Shown: positions 26,323 through 36,975, counted from the stretch's first letter. The stretch is 64,000 bases of DNA from Chitinophagaceae bacterium (GCA_019638595.1 JAHBTJ010000006.1:248001-312000), one strand, 5' to 3'. Made by a program: numbers and translations. The notes: a model not told the origin generated them from the letters alone.

Positions 26323-29300
26323 ATGAATCAATCAGTACGCAATTTTTTAGCAGGGGTGTTCTCACTTTTTTTGCTATTTTCCGGTGTTTCTTCCGCTCAG
26401 GCGCAGGTGTTTAATCCAAACGACCCGGTTGTGATATACAACCCTGCCAGCCCCCCCGCTCAGCCGGCCAACGGCCAGGTGGGGAAATGGGTAAAAACCA
26501 ACCGGTTGAGCTGGAATACCGATGAGTACAAAGCCTATATATACAAGGGAATGGCTTTCCGCTTAAAATACCCCAAAAACTATGTGCCGGGCAACGGAAA
26601 GAAATATCCTTTATTCATCTTTTTTCATGGTGTGGGTGAAAGAGGTACCATTTATGATAATGAGTATCAATTATACCATGGAGGTAAAACAATCATGAAT
26701 GCGGTAACCAGTGGTAAATACGATGGGTTCCTGTTATATCCCCAGTCTTCAACAGCCGCGGGAACATTTACCACCGGGCACAAAAACAACATCAGGGACC
26801 TGATCGTTAATTTCTTAATCCCCCAGGTACAGGTTGATCCGTTCAGGATCCAGGTAAACGGTTTATCCGGAGGCGGCGATGCGTCCTGGAGCTTTTTTTT
26901 CGATAACCCCAAGCTCGTTTCGGCAGCGTTGCCTATGAGTAATGTGAGTGTAGGTTCGGTAGGCGAGCTTATTCAGAATAAATATACACCGGTATGGCTT
27001 TTCCAGGGAGCGCTGGATAAAAAGCCCCAGCCCGGAAGCGCAAGAAGCGTGAACAGGTCTGCAATTGCTGCCGGAGCTAACTTCAGGTACACGGAGTATC
27101 CTGATAAGGGGCATGATACATGGAATTCAGCCTGGAAAGAAGCTGACTTCTTTCCGTATTTAATGCGGGCTCACAAAGCAAATCCCTGGCCATTATTTGG
27201 CAGAACTTCTTTTTGCGTGGGCGAGCCGATAAATGTTAAGATGGGAGTAACCGCCGGCTTCGACGGATACGAATGGCGAAAAAACGGAGACCTGATCGCC
27301 GGGGCTACCACAAACGAAATTACCGTTACCTCTATAGGTGTATATGATTGTCGTATAAAAAATGGCACGGAGTGGTCTGTTTGGTCGCCTATACCTGTAG
27401 AAATAAAAAATAACAGCCAAAATGTTTCACCAAACATCACTTTAGGAGCTTTAGGTAGTAAAGTTTTACCGTCTCCGGATGGAAAAACTACCGTAGAACT
27501 GGTAATGCCCGAAGGTTTCTATGGCTATTCCTGGGAGAAGATCGGCGCTACCGGCAACCCGGTAAGCACCTCTTTTGCCTACCAGGCAGGCCCCGGAAAC
27601 TACAGGGCCAGGGTATCTGAGTCGGCTGTTTGTACAAGAGGATTTTCGCCCACCTTTACCGTAGTTGACGCTAACGGGCCCAATAAGCCCGATCCGGTTG
27701 CCAACCTGATCGTCAACAAGCAATCTAAATCATCTTTAAAATTAGACTGGATAAATAATCCTAATGCCGTTTACCCTGCTACTAATTATGAAGTATACCA
27801 GGCAACAAAAGCGGGAGGTCCTTACGTATTTGTAGGTATTACCGAGGGAACGGAATTAACGTTCACAAAAGAAGCGTTAACCCCGGGCGTTAAATACTAT
27901 TATGTTGTAAGGGCTGTTAACAATACAGGAGCATCCGCGCTTTCCAATGAGGCAAGCGCTACTACAGATGCGGATTATACCCCCCCTTCCGCACCTTCCA
28001 ATTTGAAGGTGGTAGGTACATCCACGAACTCCGTTTCACTTACATGGGATGAATCGGAAGATGATGTGGGACTGGATCATTACGATATTTACGTGAACGG
28101 AGTGAAGGCTTATTATACAAGCGAGTCAGGGTATACCGTATTTAACCTGGAACCGAACCTGCTTTATACCTTTACCATCAAAGCAGTAGACATATCAGCG
28201 AATGAGTCGGCTCCCAGTAACCAGGTAACAGCTCAAACCGCATTGAAAGGGCTGAGATATAAATATTACCTGGGCACATGGGACAACCTGCCTGATTTTA
28301 ATAAGATATATCCTACCAAAACCGGGTATGTTCCCAACATTAATATTGACAACAGCTTACAGGCAGAAAGCTTTGCCTATATGTGGGAAGGAGAGATCCG
28401 TATACCGGCTGCCGGTACTTATACCTTCAGAACCAATTCTGACGACGGCAGCAGACTATATATTGGTACGCCTTATTCTGCATCGGTAACGCCGCTGGTA
28501 GAGAATGACGGGGTTCATACCGCACGGAACAGAGATGGAAGCATAACATTTGACACTCCGGGTAAGTACAAATTTATAGTAACCTATTTCCAGAAGGTAT
28601 CAACCAAAAGTATTACGGTAAGCTGGAAAGTTCCGCAAAGTAATTCTTTTGTACCCATTCCCGATAACGTATTTGTAGAAGAGGCTCCACCGCCCGGCGG
28701 CACTGTGCCTAATAAGCCAACAGGAGTAACGGCTTTAACACAATCGTACAATAAGATTAAATTAAACTGGACAGACAACAGCAATAATGAAACGTCATTT
28801 GAAGTTTTCAGATCAGAAAATGCGATAGACGATTTCACTACCATTGCGGTGTTGCCTTCCAATACTACTACCTATACCGATACTACGGCATTGCCCGCAA
28901 CAAAGTATTATTATAAGGTACGTGCCATTAACCAGTATGGGCAATCTGCCTTTGATAAAAGCGGAAGAGGAGTTGATTATAGCTATTACGAAACAGGTAC
29001 ATTATCGGCATTGCCTCAATTTAACAACCTCATCCCGGCAAAAACAGGAAGATCACCCATCTTTACTTTGGGAATGGAGGACAGGAGCGATAATTTTGCC
29101 GTAAAGTTCGACGGAACAATTACCATTCCTGCTGCCGGCACGTATACATTTTATTTAACCAGCGACGACGGATCTAAGCTATATATAGGAGGCTATAATG
29201 AAGCCAACCTGGTAGTAAACCACGATGGGGGCCACAGTTCCAGTGAAAAATCGGGCACCAAAACATTTAGCGGAGGCACTTACCCCACTACTGTACCCAT

Positions 29301-32300
29301 TACAGTAACCTTCTTTGAAATTGGCGGCAGCGAAGTATTGTCTGTAAGCTATAAAGGTCCCAACAGCACCGGCATTAGCAAACAGGTAATACCCGTAAAT
29401 GTTTTAGGAGAAGAGCCCGTTAGCGCCACCACGCAGGCCGCACCTCCACCGCCTGCCGCTCCAACATCGCTGGATGCGTTCACCTTTAATTCCTCCATTA
29501 TTAAATTAGTATGGATAAACAATGCCGGAGCAAACGCTACCAAATACGAGTTGTACAGGTCGTACCTGAACAAAGATAATTTTGTTCTGTATACATCCCT
29601 GCCTGGTACCGCCGCTTCCTTTACAGATACAGGCTTGTATGCAAACTCCATGTTCTTTTATAAAGTAAGAGCAGTAGGTGTAGGCGGAGAATCTGATTTT
29701 TCAAATGAAGACAGCGCCAGAACATTTGGTATAGTTCCGGTGTTGACCACGATCGAAAATCAATACATGCGCTATGGCACCCAATTGCAGGTACCTGTAA
29801 GCGCCTCTAACGGAACATCAGAAGCCATTTCGCTTACTGTTACTAACCTTCCGCCATTTGGAACGTTTGCACCAACAGGCAATGGTAAGGGTATTATTAC
29901 ATTCACTTCTACCGGCGCGGGCGACCAGGGTGCATACGGCGGTATAGTTGTAAAAGCCGCGAACACGCAGGGAGATACTGCACTTACTTCGTTTAACCTG
30001 GTAATAAACGATAACTATGTACCGAAAATCCAGGTGATACCGGATGTAACAGTCAACGAAAAACAAACCGTTCAGATCAGTGTTTCGGCTACAGATCAGG
30101 ATCCCGGAGACATGTTGTTATGGACATTCCTGAATCTTCCTTCGTTTGTAAGCGTGTCTGACACCAACCGTGTGGCGCAGCTGGTAATTTCCCCTAATTA
30201 TTCCCAGGCAGGAACCTATAAGGTAACCGCTAAAGTTGAAGATGGCAGGAACGGAAAGGATACCCTTTCGTTCACTATAAAAGTGAACGCCACAGCCATT
30301 TCTACAGACAAAGTGTATATCAACTTCAACGATGGATCGGCTGATGTGCCGAATCCGTTACCCGGAAGCAAATGGAACAATACCAACAAATCGCCCTCGG
30401 TAAACTCTTCATTCACTAACCTGAAAAACGACAAAGGCGTTGCTACCACGATCGGTCTTAAAATACTCACTTCCGGAATGTCGTCGGCCAGCAATGGCGC
30501 GAACACCGGTAACAATTCCGGTGTAGTGCCGGATAGTGTAATGCGGTCGCAGTACAGGATAGCTTCCGGCATCAAAAACTTCCAGATTTCGGGATTAAAG
30601 GAGACCACACGTTACAACTTTATCTTCTTCAACAGCTCTAATTTAAAGAACAGGGATATCTCCACCGAGTATACCATTAACGGGGTATCTGTTTCTTTAA
30701 ATGCAGCCGACAACTCGCAGAACACCGTAACCATATCCGGCATTCTGCCCGCTTCAGATGGCACAATTACATTCAGCGCGGCTAAAGGAAGCGGCAATAC
30801 GTATACCTACGCGTTCATGAATGCGATGATCATTGAGGCTGAGCTGATGGATTCGAGTGCCCCGGCAAAACCGAAAGATGTTATTGCCAGCTTTGAAGAC
30901 GATGTGGTAAAGCTGAGCTGGACAAACGTGGCTCACAATGCTACAACCTACGAGGTATACAGATCAAACAACCTCATGGGTCCCTTTGTACTTCTCAACC
31001 CGGGTGTAATTAACAGTCAACTGGACTCTTATATTGATAATACAGTAGTTGGTAACAAAACTTACTATTATATTGTTAGAGCGAAAAATGACTTCGGAGG
31101 AACAAACACTCAAACCCTAAAGGTGGTTATTCCTAATAAGGCGCCCGCCTTTACCAGCCCGAACGATATTTTCGTAAAGGCAGGACTTACCACGAATGTA
31201 AATGTGAAAGCCGTAGATGACGCGGGGGATAATATTACGCTCTCTGCTTCAGGATTACCTTCCTTTGTAACATTTACAGATAATGGATCTGGTAACGGTG
31301 TGTTCCATATAACTCCTTCACAATATAATAAGGGAGTATTTCACGGTATTACTGTAACTGCTGCCGACAATAGCGGAAGCAATTCCTCGCAGAATGTCAG
31401 CATTTATGTTACCGATCAAAGCACGTCAGCCATTTATGTAAACTTTAATATAGACAATCCTGTTGACGGCGTTTGGAACAACTTTAGTAAAGCCCCCGCT
31501 GCCGGTGCTTCTATAACAGCACTGAAAAATGACCTGGGTGCAATTACAACAACAGGAGTAACATTACTGGATGCATGGCAGCCAGTGGCAAACTTAACCG
31601 GGGCTGTGAGCGGGGATAATACCGGCGCTTACAGGGATGATGTGCTTAAAACATTGTTCTCGGAATCATCCGGCAATACGAAGCGGATCAAGATTACCGG
31701 ACTGTCTACAGATCCTGCAAAACGTTACAGCCTTAAGTTTGTGGCAGGCGTTAACGCAACCGGAAACAGAAATACAACATTTGCTGCCGGCGGCAAAACC
31801 GTTTCGGTAAATGCCTCCTACAACGTAGCAAATGTTGTGCAGATAAATGATCTTACTCCCGATGCAAGCGGAAGTATTGAATTTACTGCTATTCGTACCT
31901 GGGGAGCAACCGGCGTTTACATTAATGCGCTGGTTATAGAACAATACAATGCCAGTGCAACCCTGGCAGCGCCTGAGAACCTGAAAGGCAATGGAACTGC
32001 AAAAGATTCCATCCGGTTGAACTGGATTAATAAGGTGGACAATGCAAGCACCGAAATCTATCGTTCAACCAGCATGAATGGCTCATACCAACTGGTAGCC
32101 ACAGTGGCGCCAGGCCTTACCTCTTATGTGAATGGCGGCTTGCAAAGCAATACCGAATACTTCTATAAGATCAGGCATGCGCAGGGAGGTAATTTCTATC
32201 CTTACGGCAATACCATAGCAGCATCCACTCTTGCCTATTCTATCTATATTAATTTTAACAGAGACGATCCGGCGTCTTTACCCTGGAACAACACCAACGC

Positions 32301-33138
32301 CGCCCCTGAGCTTGGCGCTACCTATCAGAATTTTTATAACGACAGGAATAACTATTCCGGTGTAGATATGGAGGTAATGTATGGATTTAGCGGGGATAAT
32401 CCATTTGGCGCAAATACAGGCGACAACAGTGGCGTATTACCGGATAATGTGATGAGGAGCACCTGGTGGACTGACGTAGGGCAGGATGGACAGTTGAAGT
32501 TTTCAGGATTGTCTCAGAACATGAGCTACTCATTCACGTTCTTTGCAAGCCGTGCCACCACTGTAGAAAGAGTTGTTAACTATGTCATTAACGGGCGTGT
32601 TGTTAAGTTAAAAGCAAATAACAACTCAACGGATATTGTAACGATGGAAAATGTGCGGGCTGATGCCGATGGAGTGATTGTTCTTACCATTGTTGGAGAA
32701 GGGTTATCGTATGGATATATTGGCGGGATGATCATCTCCGCCGCCAAACGTCCGTCGGATCCGTCTGAAGGCCAAAGCGGGGAAGTTTTCCGTACAACCA
32801 CAGGCAGAGGAAACGGAGAGGAAGCCCAGGCAAGTCTTAACCCGGCTGAAACTTCGGACAGGTTATCTTCAAAAGTAAACGCTTACCCCAATCCGTTTAC
32901 AGATGATGTTATCCTGAAATTCTCCCTGCAGAAAGATGTTCCGAAAATGCTCGTTCGTATAATGGACAGCAAGGGTAAGGTAATGCTTGTAAAAGAGTTC
33001 AGTAAGCTTAATAAAGGAGAGTGGAACCTGCCGCTTGGGTTGAATGGAAGCTACTTTGCTCCGGGTATTTACTTTATGCAGGTAGAAGGAATCAGCGGAG
33101 AAAGGATCCCACCGATCAAGATCATGAAAACACGCTAA
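26323..33138 (+). CDS. Giant type IX-secreted esterase with FN3, PA14 and repeated unnamed 'INFN' domains
   Basis: 2271 residues. A signal peptide ends at SSAQAQ. At about 80-285 lies an alpha/beta-hydrolase of the poly(3-hydroxybutyrate) depolymerase/esterase kind: LFIFFHGVGERG (oxyanion hole), NGLSGGGDASW (nucleophile Ser near 183) and PDKGHDTWNSAW (His near 263). FN3 domains follow near 460-640, then PA14 domains near 642-790 and 884-1020 (RIPAAGTYTFRTNSDDGSRL, TIPAAGTYTFYLTSDDGSKL). There is more FN3, Ig/cadherin-like segments, and three ~170-residue units starting near 1331, 1703 and 1973 with V/IYINFN ... WNN. The C-terminal AYPNPFTDDVILKFSL and GIYFMQVEG form a Por-type sorting tail. 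It is probably a cell-surface polysaccharide esterase with carbohydrate-binding modules. Confidence 0.85.
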   Translation: MNQSVRNFLAGVFSLFLLFSGVSSAQAQVFNPNDPVVIYNPASPPAQPANGQVGKWVKTNRLSWNTDEYKAYIYKGMAFRLKYPKNYVPGNGKKYPLFIFFHGVGERGTIYDNEYQLYHGGKTIMNAVTSGKYDGFLLYPQSSTAAGTFTTGHKNNIRDLIVNFLIPQVQVDPFRIQVNGLSGGGDASWSFFFDNPKLVSAALPMSNVSVGSVGELIQNKYTPVWLFQGALDKKPQPGSARSVNRSAIAAGANFRYTEYPDKGHDTWNSAWKEADFFPYLMRAHKANPWPLFGRTSFCVGEPINVKMGVTAGFDGYEWRKNGDLIAGATTNEITVTSIGVYDCRIKNGTEWSVWSPIPVEIKNNSQNVSPNITLGALGSKVLPSPDGKTTVELVMPEGFYGYSWEKIGATGNPVSTSFAYQAGPGNYRARVSESAVCTRGFSPTFTVVDANGPNKPDPVANLIVNKQSKSSLKLDWINNPNAVYPATNYEVYQATKAGGPYVFVGITEGTELTFTKEALTPGVKYYYVVRAVNNTGASALSNEASATTDADYTPPSAPSNLKVVGTSTNSVSLTWDESEDDVGLDHYDIYVNGVKAYYTSESGYTVFNLEPNLLYTFTIKAVDISANESAPSNQVTAQTALKGLRYKYYLGTWDNLPDFNKIYPTKTGYVPNINIDNSLQAESFAYMWEGEIRIPAAGTYTFRTNSDDGSRLYIGTPYSASVTPLVENDGVHTARNRDGSITFDTPGKYKFIVTYFQKVSTKSITVSWKVPQSNSFVPIPDNVFVEEAPPPGGTVPNKPTGVTALTQSYNKIKLNWTDNSNNETSFEVFRSENAIDDFTTIAVLPSNTTTYTDTTALPATKYYYKVRAINQYGQSAFDKSGRGVDYSYYETGTLSALPQFNNLIPAKTGRSPIFTLGMEDRSDNFAVKFDGTITIPAAGTYTFYLTSDDGSKLYIGGYNEANLVVNHDGGHSSSEKSGTKTFSGGTYPTTVPITVTFFEIGGSEVLSVSYKGPNSTGISKQVIPVNVLGEEPVSATTQAAPPPPAAPTSLDAFTFNSSIIKLVWINNAGANATKYELYRSYLNKDNFVLYTSLPGTAASFTDTGLYANSMFFYKVRAVGVGGESDFSNEDSARTFGIVPVLTTIENQYMRYGTQLQVPVSASNGTSEAISLTVTNLPPFGTFAPTGNGKGIITFTSTGAGDQGAYGGIVVKAANTQGDTALTSFNLVINDNYVPKIQVIPDVTVNEKQTVQISVSATDQDPGDMLLWTFLNLPSFVSVSDTNRVAQLVISPNYSQAGTYKVTAKVEDGRNGKDTLSFTIKVNATAISTDKVYINFNDGSADVPNPLPGSKWNNTNKSPSVNSSFTNLKNDKGVATTIGLKILTSGMSSASNGANTGNNSGVVPDSVMRSQYRIASGIKNFQISGLKETTRYNFIFFNSSNLKNRDISTEYTINGVSVSLNAADNSQNTVTISGILPASDGTITFSAAKGSGNTYTYAFMNAMIIEAELMDSSAPAKPKDVIASFEDDVVKLSWTNVAHNATTYEVYRSNNLMGPFVLLNPGVINSQLDSYIDNTVVGNKTYYYIVRAKNDFGGTNTQTLKVVIPNKAPAFTSPNDIFVKAGLTTNVNVKAVDDAGDNITLSASGLPSFVTFTDNGSGNGVFHITPSQYNKGVFHGITVTAADNSGSNSSQNVSIYVTDQSTSAIYVNFNIDNPVDGVWNNFSKAPAAGASITALKNDLGAITTTGVTLLDAWQPVANLTGAVSGDNTGAYRDDVLKTLFSESSGNTKRIKITGLSTDPAKRYSLKFVAGVNATGNRNTTFAAGGKTVSVNASYNVANVVQINDLTPDASGSIEFTAIRTWGATGVYINALVIEQYNASATLAAPENLKGNGTAKDSIRLNWINKVDNASTEIYRSTSMNGSYQLVATVAPGLTSYVNGGLQSNTEYFYKIRHAQGGNFYPYGNTIAASTLAYSIYINFNRDDPASLPWNNTNAAPELGATYQNFYNDRNNYSGVDMEVMYGFSGDNPFGANTGDNSGVLPDNVMRSTWWTDVGQDGQLKFSGLSQNMSYSFTFFASRATTVERVVNYVINGRVVKLKANNNSTDIVTMENVRADADGVIVLTIVGEGLSYGYIGGMIISAAKRPSDPSEGQSGEVFRTTTGRGNGEEAQASLNPAETSDRLSSKVNAYPNPFTDDVILKFSLQKDVPKMLVRIMDSKGKVMLVKEFSKLNKGEWNLPLGLNGSYFAPGIYFMQVEGISGERIPPIKIMKTR

Positions 33139-33160
33139 CATTTTATTCGTTGTAATAACG

Positions 33161-33206
33161 GAAGAGGCTGTCCCGGAATTCAGGGCAGCTTCTTCTCTTT
33201 TTGGGG
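33161..33206 (+). terminator. Rho-independent terminator after the giant secreted protein
   Basis: GAAGAGGCTGTCCC (33161-33174) pairs with GGGCAGCTTCTTC (33183-33195), with one G-U pair and one bulged T, followed by TCTTTTT. It lies 23 bp after the stop codon. Confidence 0.8.
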
Positions 33207-33240
33207 CATGTAAAATCTTCCGGTCTCTCACCATGCAGAT

Positions 33241-35760
33241 ATGTTTCACACTTATCTTTATCCCATGGAAACCGCGCACCGGGATAATGACTCTCCAGTA
33301 TTTCCTCTTGACAAAGCTTTATTCGCAGAAATAATCATTCCGCTGGCTTTGCCAAGGAACTATACATGGCAGATCCCCCCTCATTTAATTAACCGGGTAG
33401 CAGAAGGTTGCCGGGTGGAAGTGGTACTGGGGCGCCAGAAAAAATATGCCGGTATTATTAAAAGCCTGCATCCCAATAAACCTGCTGCCTTTGAGCCTAA
33501 ATACATTCTCAACGTATTGGATACCGAGCCCATTGTATATAAAAATGAGCTGCTACTCTGGCAATGGATCGCGGAATATTATATGTGTAGCGAAGGAGAG
33601 GTGATGGCAGCCGCCCTTCCATCCTATTTTAAATTGAGCAGCGAAACTGTTTTAATTTACAATGAAGAATATGGAGATGATTTTTCTCATCTCGACAATG
33701 ACGAATATATAGTTGCGGAAGCGCTTCACATCAAAAAAGAATTACGGCTTACAGAAGTGCAGCAACTGCTGGACTCCTCGCATGTTTACCCCGTAATTAA
33801 GCGCCTCCTGGAAAAAAGAGTTTGTTTTGTTTGGGAGGCATTGAAAGAATCTTATTCCGCCAAAAAGGAAACATATGTGCTGTTAAACCAGGCATATAAT
33901 GATGAAGAAAAGCTCGCCGGATTAATGAATAACTGGAGCAGGGCGCCCAAACAGCTAGAGTTATTGCTGAGCTACCTGCATCTTGCAAAAACAGAAGGAG
34001 AGGTGACCAAACCCGCTTTGCTTAAAAAATCAGGCGCTTCCGACGCGCAGTTGAAAGGGTTAATAGAAAAAGATATTCTCTGGCTTGAAAAGCGGTCTGT
34101 TGACAGGCTTATGTATTTACCCAGGAACATCCGGATTGATTTTGAGCTTACACCCGCCCAGCAGGAAGCTTTTAACCATCTGAAAAAGCTCTTCGAAGAA
34201 AAAAACGTTTGCCTGCTGCATGGAGTCACATCAAGCGGCAAAACGCAGGTATATATTAAGTTGATGGAAGAGTATTTGCGCCAGGGCAGGCAGGTATTAT
34301 ATCTTTTGCCGGAAATAGCGCTTACATCGCAGATAATACGCCGGTTACAGAAACATTTTGGAGGATATATCGGAATTTACCACAGCAAGTTCAATCAAAA
34401 CGAGCGGATTGAAATATGGAATAAGATCAAATCGGGTGAACTTAAAATCATACTGGGCGCCCGCTCGGCGCTCTTTCTGCCTTTTAGTAACCCGGGCCTC
34501 ATTATTGTAGATGAAGAGCACGACGCTTCATTTAAGCAGCAGGATCCGGCGCCACGTTACCATGCCAGGGATTGCGCCATTTATTATGCAGGAATTTTGG
34601 GCGCTAAGGTACTACTGGGCAGCGCTACGCCTTCGGTTGAAAGTTATTACAATGCTTTTCAGGGTAAATACGGGCTCGCACAGCTTGCCGAACGGTTCGG
34701 CGCCGTTACATTGCCTAACATCCGGATAGTAGATACAAAGAAGATCGGGAGCAAAGAAAAATCGAAAGTCATTCTTTCCCTCCCGTTAAAAGAGGCTATT
34801 CAGCAATCGCTCGACAAGGGGAAACAGGTAATATTGTTCCAAAACCGCAGGGGATACTCTCCTTACCAGGTATGCGCTGTTTGCGGATGGATACCTCAAT
34901 GCAAACATTGCGACGTTAGCTTAACCTATCATAAGCTCAGCAATAAGCTGCAATGCCATTACTGCGGCACAGTATATCCGCAGGTAAATACCTGTATGGC
35001 CTGCGGCAACCACGATTTTGTACAACGTAACTTTGGAACTGAAAAAATTGAAGAACAACTGGAAGAAGATTTTCCGGAAGCGAAAATTGCGCGGATGGAT
35101 ATTGACAGTGTTCGCGGAAAGCAGGCGCACGATAGCCTGATCCAGTTGTTTGAGCAAAAACGGATTGATATACTGGTGGGAACACAAATGGTGGTAAAAG
35201 GACTTGACTTTGAGCATGTGAACCTGGTGGGAATACTTGATGCGGACAGCATTCTGAGCTTTGCCGACTTCAGGGTAAATGAAAGAGCTTTTCAACTGAT
35301 GGAGCAGGTAAGCGGCAGGGCGGGCCGAAAAGATGGGGATGGCAATGTGCTGATACAGGTAGCCAACACCCGCCACCCCGTATTGTACTTTGTGCAGCAG
35401 CACGATTACGCTTCTCTTTTTAAATACGAAATTGAAGCAAGGGAAAAGTTTTTTTACCCTCCCTTTTCCAGGATCATATTACTAACGTTCAGGCATAAGT
35501 TAAAAGAAGTAGTTACAGAAGCGGCAGGATATTTCGCTGCGGTTTTACAAAAAAGTTTCGGCAAATACATTGTAGGACCCGCCGAACCGGTAGTTAACCG
35601 TATCAGGAACCAGTACCTGATGGAAATATTGATCAAGCTGCCCAAAGACACAGCCATGATAAAAGAATGTAAATCTTTTATAAAGGAACAGGTAGCAATA
35701 TTCCATCAGCAAAAAAAATTTAAAAGCGTAGTGGTGGTACCGGATGTTGATGTGGTATAG
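33241..35760 (+). CDS. priA: Primosomal helicase PriA
   Basis: 839 residues. The N-terminal fork-binding domain has IIPLALPRNYTWQIP and VEVVLGRQKKYAGIIKSLH. The superfamily 2 helicase core has Walker A GVTSSGKTQ near residue 330 and DEEH near 423. Near 543-590 are the paired zinc-binding cysteines (CAVCGWIPQCKHC, CHYCG, CMACGN) that interrupt the helicase in PriA. FGTEKIEEQL, QMVVKGLDF and QVSGRAGRKDG follow. It restarts collapsed replication forks by loading the replicative helicase. The start may be ATG 33241 or ATG 33265 (METAHRDND). Confidence 0.96.
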   Translation: MFHTYLYPMETAHRDNDSPVFPLDKALFAEIIIPLALPRNYTWQIPPHLINRVAEGCRVEVVLGRQKKYAGIIKSLHPNKPAAFEPKYILNVLDTEPIVYKNELLLWQWIAEYYMCSEGEVMAAALPSYFKLSSETVLIYNEEYGDDFSHLDNDEYIVAEALHIKKELRLTEVQQLLDSSHVYPVIKRLLEKRVCFVWEALKESYSAKKETYVLLNQAYNDEEKLAGLMNNWSRAPKQLELLLSYLHLAKTEGEVTKPALLKKSGASDAQLKGLIEKDILWLEKRSVDRLMYLPRNIRIDFELTPAQQEAFNHLKKLFEEKNVCLLHGVTSSGKTQVYIKLMEEYLRQGRQVLYLLPEIALTSQIIRRLQKHFGGYIGIYHSKFNQNERIEIWNKIKSGELKIILGARSALFLPFSNPGLIIVDEEHDASFKQQDPAPRYHARDCAIYYAGILGAKVLLGSATPSVESYYNAFQGKYGLAQLAERFGAVTLPNIRIVDTKKIGSKEKSKVILSLPLKEAIQQSLDKGKQVILFQNRRGYSPYQVCAVCGWIPQCKHCDVSLTYHKLSNKLQCHYCGTVYPQVNTCMACGNHDFVQRNFGTEKIEEQLEEDFPEAKIARMDIDSVRGKQAHDSLIQLFEQKRIDILVGTQMVVKGLDFEHVNLVGILDADSILSFADFRVNERAFQLMEQVSGRAGRKDGDGNVLIQVANTRHPVLYFVQQHDYASLFKYEIEAREKFFYPPFSRIILLTFRHKLKEVVTEAAGYFAAVLQKSFGKYIVGPAEPVVNRIRNQYLMEILIKLPKDTAMIKECKSFIKEQVAIFHQQKKFKSVVVVPDVDVV

Positions 35761-35792
35761 CATAACCGGGTTCTTTTTATTTTTCAACGTAT

Positions 35793-36533
35793 ATGCATAG
35801 TCGTTATGAACATCGGGTAAAACAGGAGCTCAAAGCATGGCAGCTTGCCATGCTTCGTAACCCGTCTTTGTTCGACAGGCTGTCGAAGCGTATACAAAAC
35901 AGGATGAACAAAATAATTCCTGAAAAGGTTCACCAGGCTATTACAGCCACCATTAAGCAAATGATAAGAGGAGTATTATTTGGCGCACAAGCTACTACTT
36001 CCAGATTCGAAAAAAATGTTTCTTTAGAAGTGCGCGATGCATTAAGTGAAGAAAAAATAGCGCTATATCAAAAAACCGCCGCGGCAGAAGGCGGAATAAC
36101 TGGTGCAGGTGGTTTATTGCTTGGTCTTGCAGACTTTCCCATCCTGCTGGGAATAAAATTAAAGCTCTTGTTTGAGCTTGCCGGCATTTACGGCTACGAT
36201 GCCACGGATTATAAAGAGCGCCTTTACATTCTGTATATTTTCCAGCTTGCGTTTTCCGGTCCGCAGCACCGGAAAAGCACTTACCAGAAAATAGCGGAAT
36301 GGGAAACCTTTCAAAATGAATTACCACAAGACATTCACCGGTTCGACTGGCGGAGCTTTCAGCAGGAATACAGGGATTATATAGATATAGCGAAAATGGC
36401 ACAGCTGATCCCTGTGATAGGCGCTCCGGTGGGCGCTCTTGTGAACTACAGGCTCATCAAAAAATTAGGAGTTACAGCTATGAATGCGTACAGAATGCGG
36501 TGGGAAAATGAGCGGCAAAAGCTGCTCAGGTAA
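35793..36533 (+). CDS. EcsC-family protein
   Basis: 246 residues. It has an amphipathic helical N-terminus (LKAWQLAMLRNPSLFDRLSK) and a glycine-rich hydrophobic segment near 105-130 (ITGAGGLLLGLADFPILLGI) that is characteristic of EcsC/PF12787 proteins. TDYKERLYILYIFQLAFSG and a second hydrophobic hairpin near 205 (IPVIGAPVGALVNYRLIKKL) follow. Members are membrane-associated and their biochemical role is poorly known. It starts 32 bp after priA and ends 5 bp before the convergent clpS stop. Confidence 0.8.
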   Translation: MHSRYEHRVKQELKAWQLAMLRNPSLFDRLSKRIQNRMNKIIPEKVHQAITATIKQMIRGVLFGAQATTSRFEKNVSLEVRDALSEEKIALYQKTAAAEGGITGAGGLLLGLADFPILLGIKLKLLFELAGIYGYDATDYKERLYILYIFQLAFSGPQHRKSTYQKIAEWETFQNELPQDIHRFDWRSFQQEYRDYIDIAKMAQLIPVIGAPVGALVNYRLIKKLGVTAMNAYRMRWENERQKLLR

Positions 36534-36538
36534 AAAAA

Positions 36539-36829
36539 TCAGCCGGCAAGTATCTCTATAGTCGCGCCAATGCCTCTTTCCGTAATGGCATCGCACAGGG
36601 GCTTCAGCTCTTCGTATTGCCCCTCTTTAACTGCATACTTCCCTTTAAAGTGAATAATGTAAGCGCATTGTTCAGCCTGTTCGTGACTATGACCACACAC
36701 TTCCTGCAACGTTTCAATTACCCATTCAAAAGTATTCACCTCATCATTCCAAACAATCAGTTGAAACAGTTTGTCAGTTGTTACAAGTGTATCAAGCTCT
36801 TCCTGCATTAATGTTTGCGCCAACGCCAT
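36539..36829 (-). CDS. clpS: ClpS, ATP-dependent Clp protease adaptor
   Basis: 96 residues from the ATG at 36829 (MALAQTLMQEELDTL). The family core is FQLIVWNDEVNTFEWVIETL, then EVCGHSHEQAEQCAYIIHFKGK and ITERGIGATIEIL. The WNDEVNT segment corresponds to the NDDxT N-degron binding site, and the His in HFKGK is the conserved ClpA/C contact. ClpS hands N-end-rule substrates to the Clp protease. The long frame to 36910 adds 27 residues with no family counterpart and crosses the promoter, so it was rejected. Confidence 0.92.
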   Translation of the reverse strand: MALAQTLMQEELDTLVTTDKLFQLIVWNDEVNTFEWVIETLQEVCGHSHEQAEQCAYIIHFKGKYAVKEGQYEELKPLCDAITERGIGATIEILAG

Positions 36830-36847
36830 ATACCTGTATTTACTGTT

Positions 36848-36855
36848 CAAAATTA
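36848..36855 (-). promoter_or_regulatory. -7 promoter element TAATTTTG for clpS
   Basis: The complement of CAAAATTA matches TAnnTTTG. It would start transcription about 12 nt before the clpS ATG at 36829 and supports that start over the upstream one. Confidence 0.55.
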
Positions 36856-36975
36856 ATATAACCAACCCAATTCTTACAGCACTCGCGTTAAAATAATATA
36901 CCTGATGCAAAACGTTTTAAACAAATATTAATAACGAGTATTTGATATTAAACCTGCAAAAGACCAACATTTTGC

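Noticed and set aside
34921-35403. 160-residue minus-strand frame inside priA
   Set aside because: It is antisense to the well-conserved zinc and helicase region of PriA and its composition is not protein-like.
36830-36910. N-terminal extension of ClpS
   Set aside because: Crosses the TAATTTTG promoter box and adds residues that ClpS proteins do not have.
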